A stretch of DNA of 64,000 bases from Gallionella sp. (GCA_028687575.1 JAQTZW010000004.1:1-64000), one strand, 5' to 3'. Shown: positions 43,593-53,245, counted from the first letter of the stretch. Numbers and translations are program-made. The notes: generated from the letters alone by a model not told the origin.

Positions 43593-46500
43593 ATGTTTGC
43601 CAAATTCTTCATAGACCGGCCTATCTTCGCCTGGGTCATCGCGCTGGTCATCCTGTTGGGCGGCGCATTGGCGCTAAAGGGGCTGCCGGTCGCGCAATAT
43701 CCCGCCGTGGCGCCGCCCGCGTTGTCGGTCACCATCACCTATCCGGGTGCTTCCGCTCAGGTCGTGGAAGAGACCAGCGTGGCGCTGCTCGAACAGGAGA
43801 TGAACGGCATCGAGCATCTCTTGTATATGGAATCGGCCTCGGAACTCGGTAGCGGCAGCATCACGCTGACTTTCGCGCCCGGTACCAACCTCGATCTGGC
43901 CTCGGTCGAGGCGCAGAATCGCATCAAGCGCGCCGAGGCGCGCCTGCCGGAGGATGTGCGCCGACTGGGTATCACGGTCGCCAAGACGGCGCGCAACTAT
44001 GTGATGTTCATCGCGCTGTTTTCACCCGACAAGAGCCTGGATGACGTGGCGCTCGGCAGCTACGCCAGCGCCAGCGTGCTGGACAACATCCGCCGCGTGC
44101 CGGGTGTGGGCGAGGCGCTGCTGTTCGGCACCGAATACTCAATGCGGTTGTGGCTGAATCCCGAACGCTTGCAACATTACAGCCTGTCTCCGGCAGATGT
44201 CGCCCGTGCGGTGCGTGCGCAGAACGTGGAACTGGCCACCGGCGAACTGGGGCAGGTGCCTGCCGCACCCGGTCAACAACTCAATGCGGTCATCGTCACC
44301 AAGGGGCGCTTGTCCACACCGGAGGAGTTCGGCAACATCATCGTGCGCGCTTTACCCGATGGTTCGTCACTGCGAGTCAAGGATGTGGCGCGGGTTGAAC
44401 TCGGCGCGCAGGACTACACTCGCAGCGCACGGATAGACGGCCAGCCAACCGCCGCCATCGCCATCCGCCTGTCGCCCGGCGCGAATGCGCTGGATACGGT
44501 GCGCGATGTGAAGGCCAGAATGACCGAGCTGTCGAAATTCTTCCCGGCGGGTGTGAGCTGGGCCGTGCCTTATGACACCTCGCAGTTCATAGACATCTCC
44601 ATCAAGGAGGTGCTGAAGAGTCTGGCCGAGGCGTTGTTGCTGGTGGTGCTGGTGATGTATCTGTTCCTGGGCAACGTTCGTGCCACCATCATCCCAGCCA
44701 TCGTCATCCCGGTGGCGCTGGTTGGCGCGCTGGTGGGGCTGTTCCTGCTGGGCTATTCGATCAATGTGCTGACCTTGTTTGCGATGGTGCTGGCGATCGG
44801 CATCGTGGTGGACGATGCCATCGTGGTGGTGGAGAACGTCGAGCGCATCATGGCTACGGAGGGCTTGTCGCCGCGCGATGCGACCCGCAAGGCGATGGAC
44901 CAGATTGTCGGCGCGATCATCGCCATCACGTTGGTGCTGATGGCGGTGTTCGTGCCGATGGCGTTCTTCCCCGGCTCGACCGGCGCGATCTACCGCCAGT
45001 TCGCCGTGACACTGATGCTGACCATGATGTTCTCGGCACTGATGGCGTTGACGCTGACACCGGCGTTGTGCGCCAGTCTGCTCAAGCATACGCCCGGTCA
45101 GCAGGTACTTCCCACAGCAGGTTTGCTGGGTTGGTTCAACCGACTGTTCTCTCGTACTACCGACCGTTATGTCGGTACGATAGGCAAAATTACCAAAAAG
45201 ACTACCCGCTATTTGTTGGTTTATCTGGTGATTTTCGCGGCGATGGGCTGGCTGTTCGCCAAGCTGCCGGGCAGCTTTCTGCCCGAAGAGGATCAGGGCT
45301 ATTTCATCAACGTGATTCAGCTACCTTCCGGTGCGACCAAGGAGCGCACCTTGGAAGTGCTGTCGCAAGTCGAACAGTATTACCTCAAGCAGCCGGAAGT
45401 CGAGCACGTGGTCGGCGTGGCGGGTTTCTCGTTCTTCGGGCGCGGTCAGAACATGGGCATCGCCTTCGTGCGGCTGAAGGGCTGGGACGAGCGGCGCAAT
45501 GAAGCCAGTGCCTCGACCGCGCTGGTGAAGAAGGCCAACATGACCTTCTTCCGCATCAAGCAGGCGATGATTTTCGCCATCAATCCGCCCTCCATCCCCG
45601 AGTTGGCTGCGGTCGGTGGCTTCGATTTCCGCTTGCAGGACAGGGGCGGCGCGGGCCGCGAAAAACTGCTGGAAGCCCGCAACATGGTGCTGGGCATGGC
45701 CTCGACCAATCCGGTGATCGCAGGTGTGCGCCCCGAAGGCCAGGAGGCCGGGCCCCAACTGCTGCTGGATGTGGACAGGCTAAAGGCGGAAGCGCTGGGC
45801 GTGTCCATCGCCGACCTGAATGACACCCTGCAATCCACCTTGGGCGTAGCCTACATCAATGACTTCGAGCGGCAGGGACGCATCCTGCGCGTGCAGATGC
45901 AGGCCGAAGCCGACACCCGCCGTGCGCCGGAAACCATTCTCAAGTTGACGGTGCGCAACAACCGGGGCGGCATGGTGCCGCTGGCCGAATTGGTCAAGGC
46001 GCGCTGGGTAGTCGGCGCACCCAAACTGGATCGTTTCAACGGCTTGCCTTCGATGAAAATCTCGGGTGGCGCAGCCCCTGGTCGCAGCACCGGCGAGGCG
46101 GTCGCCGCGATGGAAGAGATTGCCGCCAAACTGCCGCCGGGCATCGGCTTCGAGTGGTCGGGCACGTCCTATGAGGAACGCCAGTCCGGCGCACAAGCCC
46201 CGTTGCTGTTCGGCATCTCGCTGTTCGTGGTGTTCCTGTGTCTGGCCGCGCTGTATGAGAGCTGGGCTATCCCGTTCGCCGTGCTGCTGGTAGTGCCGCT
46301 GGGTATCTTCGGTGCGGTGCTGGCGGTGACGTTGCGCGAACTGCCCAACGACGTGTATTTCAAGGTTGGCCTGATCGCCATCATCGGCCTGTCATCCAAG
46401 AACGCGATTTTGATCATCGAATTCGCGCGCAAGTTGCAGGATGAAGGCATGAGTTTGATGGAGGCCACACTGGAAGCCTGCCGCTTGCGCTTCCGCCCTA

Positions 46501-46727
46501 TCCTGATGACTTCCATCGCCTTTATCGTCGGCGTGCTGCCGCTGGCGATCTCGACCGGTGCGGGCGCGCAGAGCCGCCATGCAATCGGCACCGGCGTGAT
46601 GGGTGGCATGATTGCGGCGACCCTGCTGGCGGTGTTCCTGGTGCCGGTGTTCTTTGTGGTGGTGCGCAGGATATTCCCAGGCCATGCGCGCACGCATACC
46701 GCGACTAAGGAGAGTGGACATGAATAA
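43593..46727 (+). CDS. RND efflux inner-membrane pump (HAE-1 family, AcrB/MexB-like)
   Basis: The 1044-residue product has the size and topology of AcrB: first membrane helix (FIDRPIFAWVIALVILLGG), two large periplasmic loops (about 40-330 and 560-860), and 12 membrane segments. The proton-relay Asp pair in helix 4 (LAIGIVVDDAIVVVENVER) and SSKNAILIIEFARKL near the C-terminus are HAE-1 signatures. It exports hydrophobic or amphiphilic compounds; substrates cannot be predicted. Starts 9 bases after the adaptor and overlaps the channel gene by 8. Confidence 0.96.
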   Translation: MFAKFFIDRPIFAWVIALVILLGGALALKGLPVAQYPAVAPPALSVTITYPGASAQVVEETSVALLEQEMNGIEHLLYMESASELGSGSITLTFAPGTNLDLASVEAQNRIKRAEARLPEDVRRLGITVAKTARNYVMFIALFSPDKSLDDVALGSYASASVLDNIRRVPGVGEALLFGTEYSMRLWLNPERLQHYSLSPADVARAVRAQNVELATGELGQVPAAPGQQLNAVIVTKGRLSTPEEFGNIIVRALPDGSSLRVKDVARVELGAQDYTRSARIDGQPTAAIAIRLSPGANALDTVRDVKARMTELSKFFPAGVSWAVPYDTSQFIDISIKEVLKSLAEALLLVVLVMYLFLGNVRATIIPAIVIPVALVGALVGLFLLGYSINVLTLFAMVLAIGIVVDDAIVVVENVERIMATEGLSPRDATRKAMDQIVGAIIAITLVLMAVFVPMAFFPGSTGAIYRQFAVTLMLTMMFSALMALTLTPALCASLLKHTPGQQVLPTAGLLGWFNRLFSRTTDRYVGTIGKITKKTTRYLLVYLVIFAAMGWLFAKLPGSFLPEEDQGYFINVIQLPSGATKERTLEVLSQVEQYYLKQPEVEHVVGVAGFSFFGRGQNMGIAFVRLKGWDERRNEASASTALVKKANMTFFRIKQAMIFAINPPSIPELAAVGGFDFRLQDRGGAGREKLLEARNMVLGMASTNPVIAGVRPEGQEAGPQLLLDVDRLKAEALGVSIADLNDTLQSTLGVAYINDFERQGRILRVQMQAEADTRRAPETILKLTVRNNRGGMVPLAELVKARWVVGAPKLDRFNGLPSMKISGGAAPGRSTGEAVAAMEEIAAKLPPGIGFEWSGTSYEERQSGAQAPLLFGISLFVVFLCLAALYESWAIPFAVLLVVPLGIFGAVLAVTLRELPNDVYFKVGLIAIIGLSSKNAILIIEFARKLQDEGMSLMEATLEACRLRFRPILMTSIAFIVGVLPLAISTGAGAQSRHAIGTGVMGGMIAATLLAVFLVPVFFVVVRRIFPGHARTHTATKESGHE

Positions 46728-48129
46728 CCGACATCTGCTGCTGATGCTGTTGGTCGCGTTGGGTGGCTGCTCGCTGGCGCCGGCCTACCAGCGCCCGGCA
46801 GCACCGATTCCCGCCGAGTGGCCCGCCACCGCCAAACCTGCCGCCCAGGCGGTTCAGGCAACGGCGGCGCAGCCAGACTGGCAAGCCTATTTCCCCGACC
46901 CGCGCCTGCAGGCGTTGATCGCGGCGGCGCTGGAACACAACCGCGACCTGCGCATCGCCACAGCGCGCATTGCCGAAGCCCGCGCCCAGTACGGCATCCA
47001 GCAGGCCGAACGTCTGCCGGGCCTCAACCTGAACGCCTCGCGCACGGCATCGCTGACGCCGGCCAGCACCTCGCTGACCGGCAGGCCGTATCAGGCGCAG
47101 CGTTACGACGTGAACGCAAGCCTGATGTCGTTCGAACTGGACTTCTGGGGACGGGTGCGCAACCTGAACGAGGCCGCAAAGGCGAGTTATCTGGCGACCG
47201 AGGCGGCTCAGCGCGTGTTCCGGCTGTCGCTGATTGCCGATGTGGCGAACGCCTATCTGTCGGTGCTGGAGTTGCAACAACGCGGCAAGCTCGCCACCGA
47301 CACTGCCGAAGGGCGCGGCGTGATGCGCGATTTGATCGCCCGCCGCCGTGAAGTCGGTGTGGCCAGCGAACTGGACGCCTTGCAGGCCGAAGGCAACTAT
47401 CAGGCAGCACGGGCCGCGCAGGCCGACTTGCAACGGCAACTGGCCGCCGCCGAAAACCTGCTGACGCAACTGGTAGGCAACATGCCGGCAGACTTGCCGG
47501 CAGGCCGTGAGCTGGAGCATCAGGACATCCCGGCCAATCTCATCGCCGGCCTGCCGGGCGAAGTGTTGCTGCAACGCCCCGATGTGCTGGCCGCCGAGCA
47601 ACGCTTGATCGCCGCCAACGCCAACATCGGTGCGGCGCGCGCCGCATTCCTGCCGCGCATCAGTCTTACCGGCAGCTTCGGCACCGCCAGTCGCCAGTTG
47701 AACGGCCTGTTCAACGCCGGCAGCGATGCCTGGAGCTTCCAGCCCGCGCTGACGCTGCCACTGTTCGACGCCGGACGCACAGCGGCCAATGTGGATGTGG
47801 CCGAGGCCCGTAAGGTCATCGCTGTGGCGGAATATGAAAAGACCCTGCAACAGGCGTTCCGAGAGGTGGCCGACCTGTTGGCGGCGCGCGAGCAGACCGC
47901 CGTACAGCTGACCGCGCAGCAGGCCAATGCGGCGGCACAGCACCGCCGTGCGCAACTGGTCGAGGCGCGTTACCGGGCCGGTGTCGCCAGCCATCTGGAA
48001 CTGCTGGACGCCCAGCGCGACGACTTTGCCGCCGCGCAGGCCGAGTTGCAGGTTAAGCGCGCACAGCTTGCCACCGCTACCCAGCTGTATAAGGCGCTGG
48101 CTGGCGAACAGGCGGAAGCCGCAAGATGA
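46720..48129 (+). CDS. Outer-membrane efflux channel lipoprotein (OprM/NodT family)
   Basis: The 469-residue product has a lipoprotein signal (LLMLLVALGGC; Cys about residue 17) and two outer-membrane efflux repeats (about residues 60-255 and 270-465). LTTLFGNMP-type features are replaced by LLTQLVGNMPADLP, with GLPGEVLLQRPDVLAAEQRL characteristic of the NodT family. The start overlaps the RND stop by 8 bases with AAGGAGAG upstream. It completes a tripartite pump with the two preceding genes. Confidence 0.95.
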   Translation: MNNRHLLLMLLVALGGCSLAPAYQRPAAPIPAEWPATAKPAAQAVQATAAQPDWQAYFPDPRLQALIAAALEHNRDLRIATARIAEARAQYGIQQAERLPGLNLNASRTASLTPASTSLTGRPYQAQRYDVNASLMSFELDFWGRVRNLNEAAKASYLATEAAQRVFRLSLIADVANAYLSVLELQQRGKLATDTAEGRGVMRDLIARRREVGVASELDALQAEGNYQAARAAQADLQRQLAAAENLLTQLVGNMPADLPAGRELEHQDIPANLIAGLPGEVLLQRPDVLAAEQRLIAANANIGAARAAFLPRISLTGSFGTASRQLNGLFNAGSDAWSFQPALTLPLFDAGRTAANVDVAEARKVIAVAEYEKTLQQAFREVADLLAAREQTAVQLTAQQANAAAQHRRAQLVEARYRAGVASHLELLDAQRDDFAAAQAELQVKRAQLATATQLYKALAGEQAEAAR

Positions 48130-48749
48130 ACGATGCCGGTTGCGCCGAACAGACCCGCGAGCGCCTGATCGAAGCCGCGCGAGAGGTATTCTCGGAACAC
48201 GGCTTCCAGGGTGCGACGGTGCGCGAGATCTGCCGCCGTGCCGATGCCAATGTCGCGGCGGTGAACTATCACTTCGGCAGCAAGGATGGCCTGCTGGCCG
48301 AGGCGCTGAACTTCAACCAGCTGAAGGCCATGCAGGCCGCCAATCTCGCCGCCACAAGCTGCGCGGAGCAGCGCCTGAGACTGTTCATTCGCGATTTCAT
48401 GTTGATGCTGCTGGACGAGAACAGTGCCTCGCGGCAATGCCGCATGATGGCGCGCGAACTGGCCGACCCGACGCCTGCGCTGGACAAGATCGCCCGCGAA
48501 GCTATCGCGCCGCTGCACGAGCATCTGGGGGCGCTGGTGGATGCGATCACCGGCGGTACGCTTGACGATGCCGAGCGACGACGCTGCGTGTTCAGCATCC
48601 TCGGTCAGTGCACCTTTTACTACCACGGTGAACCGGTGCTGCAACGGCTGTATCCCGAGTTGCGTTTCCGGCGCGACGAGATCGAGGCGACCGCCGCCCA
48701 CATCGCGGATTTTTCGCTGGCGGCGCTGGCGGCCAGAAAATCTGCCTGA
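48126..48749 (+). CDS. TetR-family regulator (CecR-like C-terminal domain)
   Basis: The 207-residue product has an N-terminal TetR DNA-binding domain (RERLIEAAREVFSEHGFQGATVREI in part; VNYHFGSKDGLL) and a C-terminal ligand-binding domain resembling CecR/YbiH (HGEPVLQRLYPELRF). It overlaps the channel gene by 4 bases, so it is co-transcribed with the pump it probably represses. The inverted repeat at 42252-42267 is a possible site. Confidence 0.92.
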   Translation: MNDAGCAEQTRERLIEAAREVFSEHGFQGATVREICRRADANVAAVNYHFGSKDGLLAEALNFNQLKAMQAANLAATSCAEQRLRLFIRDFMLMLLDENSASRQCRMMARELADPTPALDKIAREAIAPLHEHLGALVDAITGGTLDDAERRRCVFSILGQCTFYYHGEPVLQRLYPELRFRRDEIEATAAHIADFSLAALAARKSA

Positions 48750-48813
48750 GCCGACCGGCCCGCCGGTTGCCGGTTGAATTACAATCCTGCCCATTCAACC
48801 AGCGGAAACCATC

Positions 48814-49854
48814 ATGGAACAACTCACCCTCACCCTCGCCCGCCCCGACGACTGGCACCTGCACCTGCGCGACGACGCGCTGATGGCCTCGGTGCTGCCC
48901 GACACCGCGCGCCAGTTCGCCCGCGCCATCGTCATGCCCAATCTGCGTCCACCGGTCACCACCACCAGGATGGCGCTGGAATACTGCTCGCGCATCCTGG
49001 ACGCGCTGCCGGCAGACTCCAGCTTCAAGCCGCTGATGACGCTGTATCTGACTGACAATACCAGCGCATCCGAGCTGCGCCATGCCCATGCGACCGGCGT
49101 GGTGCACGCCGTGAAGCTGTATCCGGCGGGGGCGACCACCAACTCCGACGCGGGCGTGACCGACTTGCGCAAGTGTTACCCGGCACTGGAAGCCATGCAG
49201 AAAATGGGCATGCCGCTGCTGGTGCACGGCGAAGTGACCGACCCCGGCATAGACATCTTCGACCGCGAAGCCGTGTTCATCGAGCGTGTGATGCAGCCGC
49301 TGATGCGCGACCTGCCCGGACTGCGCGTAGTGTTCGAGCACATCACCACCCAGGATGCCGCCGAATTCGTCGCCGCCGCGCCCGACACCGTCGCCGCCAC
49401 GCTGACCCCGCAACATCTGCTCTACAACCGCAACGCCATGCTGGTCGGCGGCATCCGCCCGCATTTCTACTGCCTGCCGATCCTGAAACGCGAGACCCAC
49501 CGCCAGGCGCTGGTCAAGGCCGCCACCAGCGGCAGCCCGAAATTCTTCCTCGGCACCGACAGCGCCCCGCACGCCCAGCACACCAAGGAAAACGCCTGCG
49601 GCTGCGCCGGCTGCTACTCCGCCCACGCCGCCATCGAGCTTTACGCCGAAGCCTTTGATGCCGCCGGCGCGCTCGACAAGCTGGAAGGCTTCGCCAGCCA
49701 CCACGGCGCGGACTACTACCGCCTGCCGCGCAACACCGACACGATCACGTTACGCCGCGAAGCATGGCACATGCCCCACAGCGTAGAATTCGGCGGCTCC
49801 CAACTTGTGCCGCTGCGGGCGGGGGAGACGATGAAGTGGAAGATGGTGGGGTGA
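48814..49854 (+). CDS. pyrC: Dihydroorotase
   Basis: PyrC cyclises carbamoyl aspartate to dihydroorotate in pyrimidine synthesis. The 346-residue product is of the E. coli class (about 348). Metal ligands are visible in [10 protein letters not shown] (HxH), the carboxylated Lys in [20 protein letters not shown] and the catalytic Asp in LGTDSAPH. It follows tetR by 64 bases. Confidence 0.97.
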   Translation: MEQLTLTLARPDDWHLHLRDDALMASVLPDTARQFARAIVMPNLRPPVTTTRMALEYCSRILDALPADSSFKPLMTLYLTDNTSASELRHAHATGVVHAVKLYPAGATTNSDAGVTDLRKCYPALEAMQKMGMPLLVHGEVTDPGIDIFDREAVFIERVMQPLMRDLPGLRVVFEHITTQDAAEFVAAAPDTVAATLTPQHLLYNRNAMLVGGIRPHFYCLPILKRETHRQALVKAATSGSPKFFLGTDSAPHAQHTKENACGCAGCYSAHAAIELYAEAFDAAGALDKLEGFASHHGADYYRLPRNTDTITLRREAWHMPHSVEFGGSQLVPLRAGETMKWKMVG

Positions 49855-49880
49855 TCGGGTTGCGGTTGGGTGAAATAATC

Positions 49881-50243
49881 GTGCGTGTTCCTCATCTAGT
49901 CACAATGCTTATGCTGGCGTGTTTTGCACCAACTGCTATTGCAAAGCATCCCGACTGCGCCGGAGTCGAACACTGGGCGACAAGCATGGCATTTGTGTAT
50001 CTCAAGAATCAGAAAATCACAAACAATGATGCTCTCGACTTCACGAAAACAAAGACTGTTCGGCTTGCCTCTGAAAGGATCGGAAAGGACTTGTATCGCC
50101 AAGTTCACCACGTCACATTTACAGAAAAGTCGGGCCGCACAATTGAGGCTATTACGGTAAATGACGCTTCGAGCGAAGAGTGTTCTATGTCCAGTGTGCA
50201 GGTCTTCGTGGTTTCTATGCAACTCGGAGGGCTGAACGAATGA
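49881..50243 (+). CDS. Low-GC exported protein of unknown function
   Basis: From a GTG at 49881 the 120-residue product has a signal peptide (VPHLVTMLMLACFAPTAIA) and a mature domain with two Cys (HPDCAGVEHW, SSEECSMSS) and VRLASERIGKDLYRQVHHVTF. No family recognised. The frame is open from within pyrC, so the start is uncertain; the signal peptide sets it. Its GC content (about 46% by eye) is well below pyrC (over 60%). It lies between a GTTGGGT core at 49865 and an attC-like site at its 3' end, so it may be an integron-type cassette gene. Confidence 0.65.
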   Translation: MRVPHLVTMLMLACFAPTAIAKHPDCAGVEHWATSMAFVYLKNQKITNNDALDFTKTKTVRLASERIGKDLYRQVHHVTFTEKSGRTIEAITVNDASSEECSMSSVQVFVVSMQLGGLNE

Positions 50244-50303
50244 CGCATGATTCATCCAGCGATCGGGATCGCCTATCGGGGCTTCTCATGTCAGACGTTA
50301 TGT
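50233..50303 (+). repeat. attC-like recombination site
   Basis: AACGAATGACGCATGA at 50235-50250 pairs imperfectly with TCATGTCAGACGTT at 50286-50299, with one unpaired base on one strand, and the ends are AAC and GTT. This is the arrangement of an integron attC (bottom-strand hairpin, AAC/GTT ends, extrahelical base). The arms are about 35 bases apart and the loop holds a second palindrome (GCGATC/GATCGC). The GTTATGT core is one base off GTTRRRY. No integrase gene is in the window. Confidence 0.5.
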
Positions 50304-50318
50304 GCATTGCATGAAACG

Positions 50319-50975
50319 ATGATGCGAATAGTCATCAGATTCATTCTTTTGGGCATTGCCTTCGGCGGAGTTGTCTATGCTATTGGCTATCACGGCCAGC
50401 GTTCATTTCAGTATCCGCTTGCCGTGCTTCCGGAAGTAAGCAACGTCGTTAAAGCAGCGAAGGAACTGTCTGGAACGCCTTATGATCCGCTGATGGGAGC
50501 ACACGGAAATATCGGCGCAACGGCAGGTTTTATTGTATGCAGTGATGTGCCAAATCTAGCCTATGGCTTGGCCGGCTATTCGCTACAGACAATGCTGGAA
50601 AGAGACTTCAAGGTTCATCCCAATGCTTATAACACTGCGAATGGCAATGTACCGGGCAATCCATATTTTCATCGCCGTGCCAGAAACTTATTTTCATATT
50701 TCCAAGCAAATGGTCGGGCACTCCCGCCAGATGCAATCCCCAAAGTTGGTGATCTGGCGTTTTACCAGCACGATCCAAAATCGTACGTAACACATGTTGC
50801 GCTGGTAACGGCAGTAGAGGGTAATCGCTACTGGGTTATGGAGTCCGCGCCGGAAACGGTTCTAGCGAAAGAAGTTTCTGGTACTTCTCCAATTAGTCGA
50901 GGCTGGTTGCTGGTGGGTTATGGGCGCATGTATCAAGACGCACATAGCAATTCGCGGCAGGCAGGACGGCCATGA
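50319..50975 (+). CDS. DUF1287-like secreted peptidase/amidase candidate
   Basis: The 218-residue product starts MMRIVIRFILLGIAFGGVVYA, an N-terminal anchor or signal, then resembles the DUF1287 (NlpC/P60-related) family: VCSDVPNLAYGL with the candidate Cys, D-rich segment and HRRARNLFSYF, PKVGDLAFYQ, THVALVTAVEG with the candidate His. Cell-wall hydrolysis is a reasonable guess. The frame opens at 50247 inside the attC-like site, so that start is rejected. GC is about 46% by eye, suggesting recent gain with the preceding gene. Confidence 0.75.
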   Translation: MMRIVIRFILLGIAFGGVVYAIGYHGQRSFQYPLAVLPEVSNVVKAAKELSGTPYDPLMGAHGNIGATAGFIVCSDVPNLAYGLAGYSLQTMLERDFKVHPNAYNTANGNVPGNPYFHRRARNLFSYFQANGRALPPDAIPKVGDLAFYQHDPKSYVTHVALVTAVEGNRYWVMESAPETVLAKEVSGTSPISRGWLLVGYGRMYQDAHSNSRQAGRP

Positions 50976-51117
50976 AGGGCTGCGGCCTGTAAGAGAAATG
51001 GGACTCTGGCGCAATAACGATTGCGTCCTACGAGGTCTGCCAGGCTGGATGGGTGTGCGACAATATTAGAAAGCAGGGGCTGATGCCCATTCGGATGGTT
51101 AATTAAAGGGAGAAATC

Positions 51118-51702
51118 ATGAACAAGTTTGCGGTTGTGCTGCTGATCCTTGCGGCGACTTTGACGGGGTGTGCGCAGGTTCCGATGGCGCCAGCCAATCT
51201 GGATCAACAAGCCAAGGGTTTCCCGCAGCCGGCTGACAAAGGTTCGCTGTACATCTACCGCAATGAGTCCATGGGCGGCGCGATTTCCATGCCGGTGTCC
51301 ATCAATGGCAGGGTGGTTGGCAAGAGCGGGCCGATGACTTATTTCTGGTTCAATCTCAAGCCCGGAAAATATGCGCTCGAATCCATTGCCGAAAATACTT
51401 CGACGCTGTCCTTGAATGTTGAGCCGGGCAAGCGATATTTCGTCTGGCAGGAAGTGAAGATGGGCGTGTGGATGGCGCGCAGCCTGTTGCAGGAAATGAG
51501 TGAGGAAGCGGGTAAGAAAGGGGTGAAGGAATGCAAGATGCTGGCTGCAAGCATCGCGGACAATGACATCACCCCGCAGGGCGCGCAGGTCAGCGGCGAT
51601 GTGAGCGAGAAACTGCGCGCGCTGCAAAAGCTGCGCGACGATGGCGTCATTACCGCTGACGAATATTCGCTAAAGCACAAGCAACTGCTGGAGCAGTATT
51701 GA
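51118..51702 (+). CDS. DUF2846 lipoprotein with C-terminal SHOCT domain
   Basis: The 194-residue product has a lipoprotein signal (VVLLILAATLTGC) and a DUF2846-like domain (about 40-110; GSLYIYRNESMGG, FWFNLKPGKYALES, PGKRYFVWQEV). The C-terminal 30 residues (LRALQKLRDDGVITADEYSLKHKQLL in part) form a SHOCT motif, a short helical oligomerisation tail. AAAGGGAG precedes the ATG. The 142-base gap upstream shows nothing recognised. Function unknown; envelope location likely. Confidence 0.85.
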   Translation: MNKFAVVLLILAATLTGCAQVPMAPANLDQQAKGFPQPADKGSLYIYRNESMGGAISMPVSINGRVVGKSGPMTYFWFNLKPGKYALESIAENTSTLSLNVEPGKRYFVWQEVKMGVWMARSLLQEMSEEAGKKGVKECKMLAASIADNDITPQGAQVSGDVSEKLRALQKLRDDGVITADEYSLKHKQLLEQY

Positions 51703-51817
51703 TCGTCTGGTGTCGTATAACGAGCGAACTGGCTTGTTTTTCTGGCGCATTTTTAATCTATGGTGGTGCCGTAGCCTGCTAGAATCGCGCCATCTTTGAC
51801 GATGAATCGCGGGTGAG

Positions 51818-52324
51818 ATGATGGGCTTTTCAGATTCCGTATCCATGTACGACGGCAAGCACATGGACGTATTGATGATCAATGCGTTGTTCCATTCCCT
51901 GCACAATATCTTTCACACCATGGTCGGGCTGGAGATCGAGGCGGGCGTCCCCGAGGCGAAACACAGCCGGCAGGCGATGGGCGAGGTTTCGGCGATGATC
52001 GGCATGAATGCCGAGAATGCGCACGGCAGTATCGCGCTGACGCTGAACCGCGCCTCGGTGAATGAGATATTCTGCCGCCTGGAAGGTGAGGACATCGTTG
52101 ATTTCGACCGCGAGGCCAGCGATCTGGTGGGCGAGTTGGTCAATATGCTGGCCGGCGGTGCCAAGAGCATCCTGGCGGACAAGGGCTTCGACTTTGATAT
52201 GCAGTCGCCCAGGCTGATGACCGGCGAGGGTCACGAGCTCAAGCATCATTACGACGGGCAGACGGTATTGCTGCCGATCTGCGTCGGCCAGTCCGAGTTC
52301 TTCATGGAATTGAACTTCGTCTGA
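51818..52324 (+). CDS. CheX-like chemotaxis phosphatase-domain protein
   Basis: The 168-residue product fits the CheX/CheC phosphatase fold: alternating strands and helices with SAMIGMNAENAHGSIALTL and the catalytic-type helix DLVGELVNMLAGGAKSIL, which keeps Glu106 and Asn109 (E-x2-N), the CheX active pair that attacks phosphorylated CheY. No chemotaxis genes are near, so the partner response regulator is unknown. ATG at 51818 follows GGTGAG. It begins a run with a gamma-carbonic anhydrase gene 7 bases downstream. Confidence 0.85.
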   Translation: MMGFSDSVSMYDGKHMDVLMINALFHSLHNIFHTMVGLEIEAGVPEAKHSRQAMGEVSAMIGMNAENAHGSIALTLNRASVNEIFCRLEGEDIVDFDREASDLVGELVNMLAGGAKSILADKGFDFDMQSPRLMTGEGHELKHHYDGQTVLLPICVGQSEFFMELNFV

Positions 52325-52331
52325 TGCGCTG

Positions 52332-52889
52332 ATGCCGACTTCCAGTTATCTGAATACCGCGCCGCAGTTCGGCGCGCGAACGTATCTGCATCCTTCCTGT
52401 CAGGTCATCGGCGATGTGCTGATCGGTGACGACAGTTCCATCTGGTGTCATACCGTGTTGCGCGGTGATGTGAACCGCATCGTGATCGGCCATTGCACGA
52501 ATATCCAGGATCTGACCATGTGCCATGTCTCGCACAAGTCCGCCGACAAGCCCGAAGGTTCGCCGCTCATCATCGGCGATTACGTCACGGTGGGGCATTC
52601 GGTGATACTGCACGGTTGCACCATAGGTAACGAGTGCCTGATCGGCATGGGTTCCATCGTGATGGACGATGTGGTGATCCACGACCGCGTGATGGTGGGT
52701 GCGGGCAGCCTGATCTCTCCCGGCAAGGTGCTGGAGAGCGGCATGCTGTACATGGGGCGACCGGCCAAGGCGGTGCGCGCATTGACGGAAAAGGAGCTCG
52801 CCTATCTGCGTTATTCGGCTGAGCATTACATGCGGGTCAAGAATAATTATCTGCGCGGCGGCGAGCAGGGGAAGGCCGGCGGCGGATGA
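52332..52889 (+). CDS. Gamma-carbonic anhydrase family protein (YrdA/PaaY type)
   Basis: The 185-residue product is a left-handed beta-helix hexapeptide protein with the metal-binding His pattern (MCHVSHKS, VGHSVILHG), IWCHTVLRGDVNRIVIG near the N-terminus (core VLRGDVN) and DRVMVGAGSLISPGKVLE. Family members are often active carbonic anhydrases, some are CoA-related. The next gene starts in its last 4 bases. Confidence 0.93.
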   Translation: MPTSSYLNTAPQFGARTYLHPSCQVIGDVLIGDDSSIWCHTVLRGDVNRIVIGHCTNIQDLTMCHVSHKSADKPEGSPLIIGDYVTVGHSVILHGCTIGNECLIGMGSIVMDDVVIHDRVMVGAGSLISPGKVLESGMLYMGRPAKAVRALTEKELAYLRYSAEHYMRVKNNYLRGGEQGKAGGG

Positions 52890-53245
52890 CCCGGCGCGAG
52901 AAACTGCTGCACGATGTCAGCGAAATAGATGTCGAGATACGCCGACGCTGTATCGCGCTCGGAGTGGATTGTCGGGACGAGTTAGCGTTGCAGCGGCTGG
53001 CGCACGAGGTACTCTGGAGCACCGGGAAGCTGAACAGCGCGGCCAGCGGGGGCGACGTGGCGGCGCGGGTCAAGGTCGAGATTTACGCCCTGACGATGAT
53101 GGTGCATAAAATCAACATCGAGACCCTGGGGCCCAGCTATGTGTCGGAGATGGATGAAATGTCCAGTCTGGAACCCGCATGGGCCAGCATCGCCAGAGCG
53201 ATATGGCGTGAACTGGGCAGCAAGGGTGAGAACGAGGGGATTTAA
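52886..53245 (+). CDS. Small acidic/helical protein of unknown function
   Basis: The 119-residue product is mostly helical (EKLLHDVSEIDVEIRRRCIALG; VKVEIYALTMMVHKINIETLG) with two Cys in its N-terminal half and no signal or membrane segment. No family recognised. It is overlapped 4 bases by the gamma-carbonic-anhydrase gene and followed 6 bases later by the DUF2288 gene, so it is part of that run. Confidence 0.65.
   Translation: MTRREKLLHDVSEIDVEIRRRCIALGVDCRDELALQRLAHEVLWSTGKLNSAASGGDVAARVKVEIYALTMMVHKINIETLGPSYVSEMDEMSSLEPAWASIARAIWRELGSKGENEGI

Noticed and set aside
46705..47994. Open frame antisense to the outer-membrane channel gene
   Set aside because: Shadow with low-complexity Gln/Arg-rich translation.
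48592..49704. Open frame antisense to pyrC
   Set aside because: Gly-rich shadow of a clear dihydroorotase gene.
50976..51117. Second attC site after the DUF1287-like gene
   Set aside because: No AAC...GTT hairpin of suitable form was found in this gap, which weakens the cassette idea but does not exclude decay.
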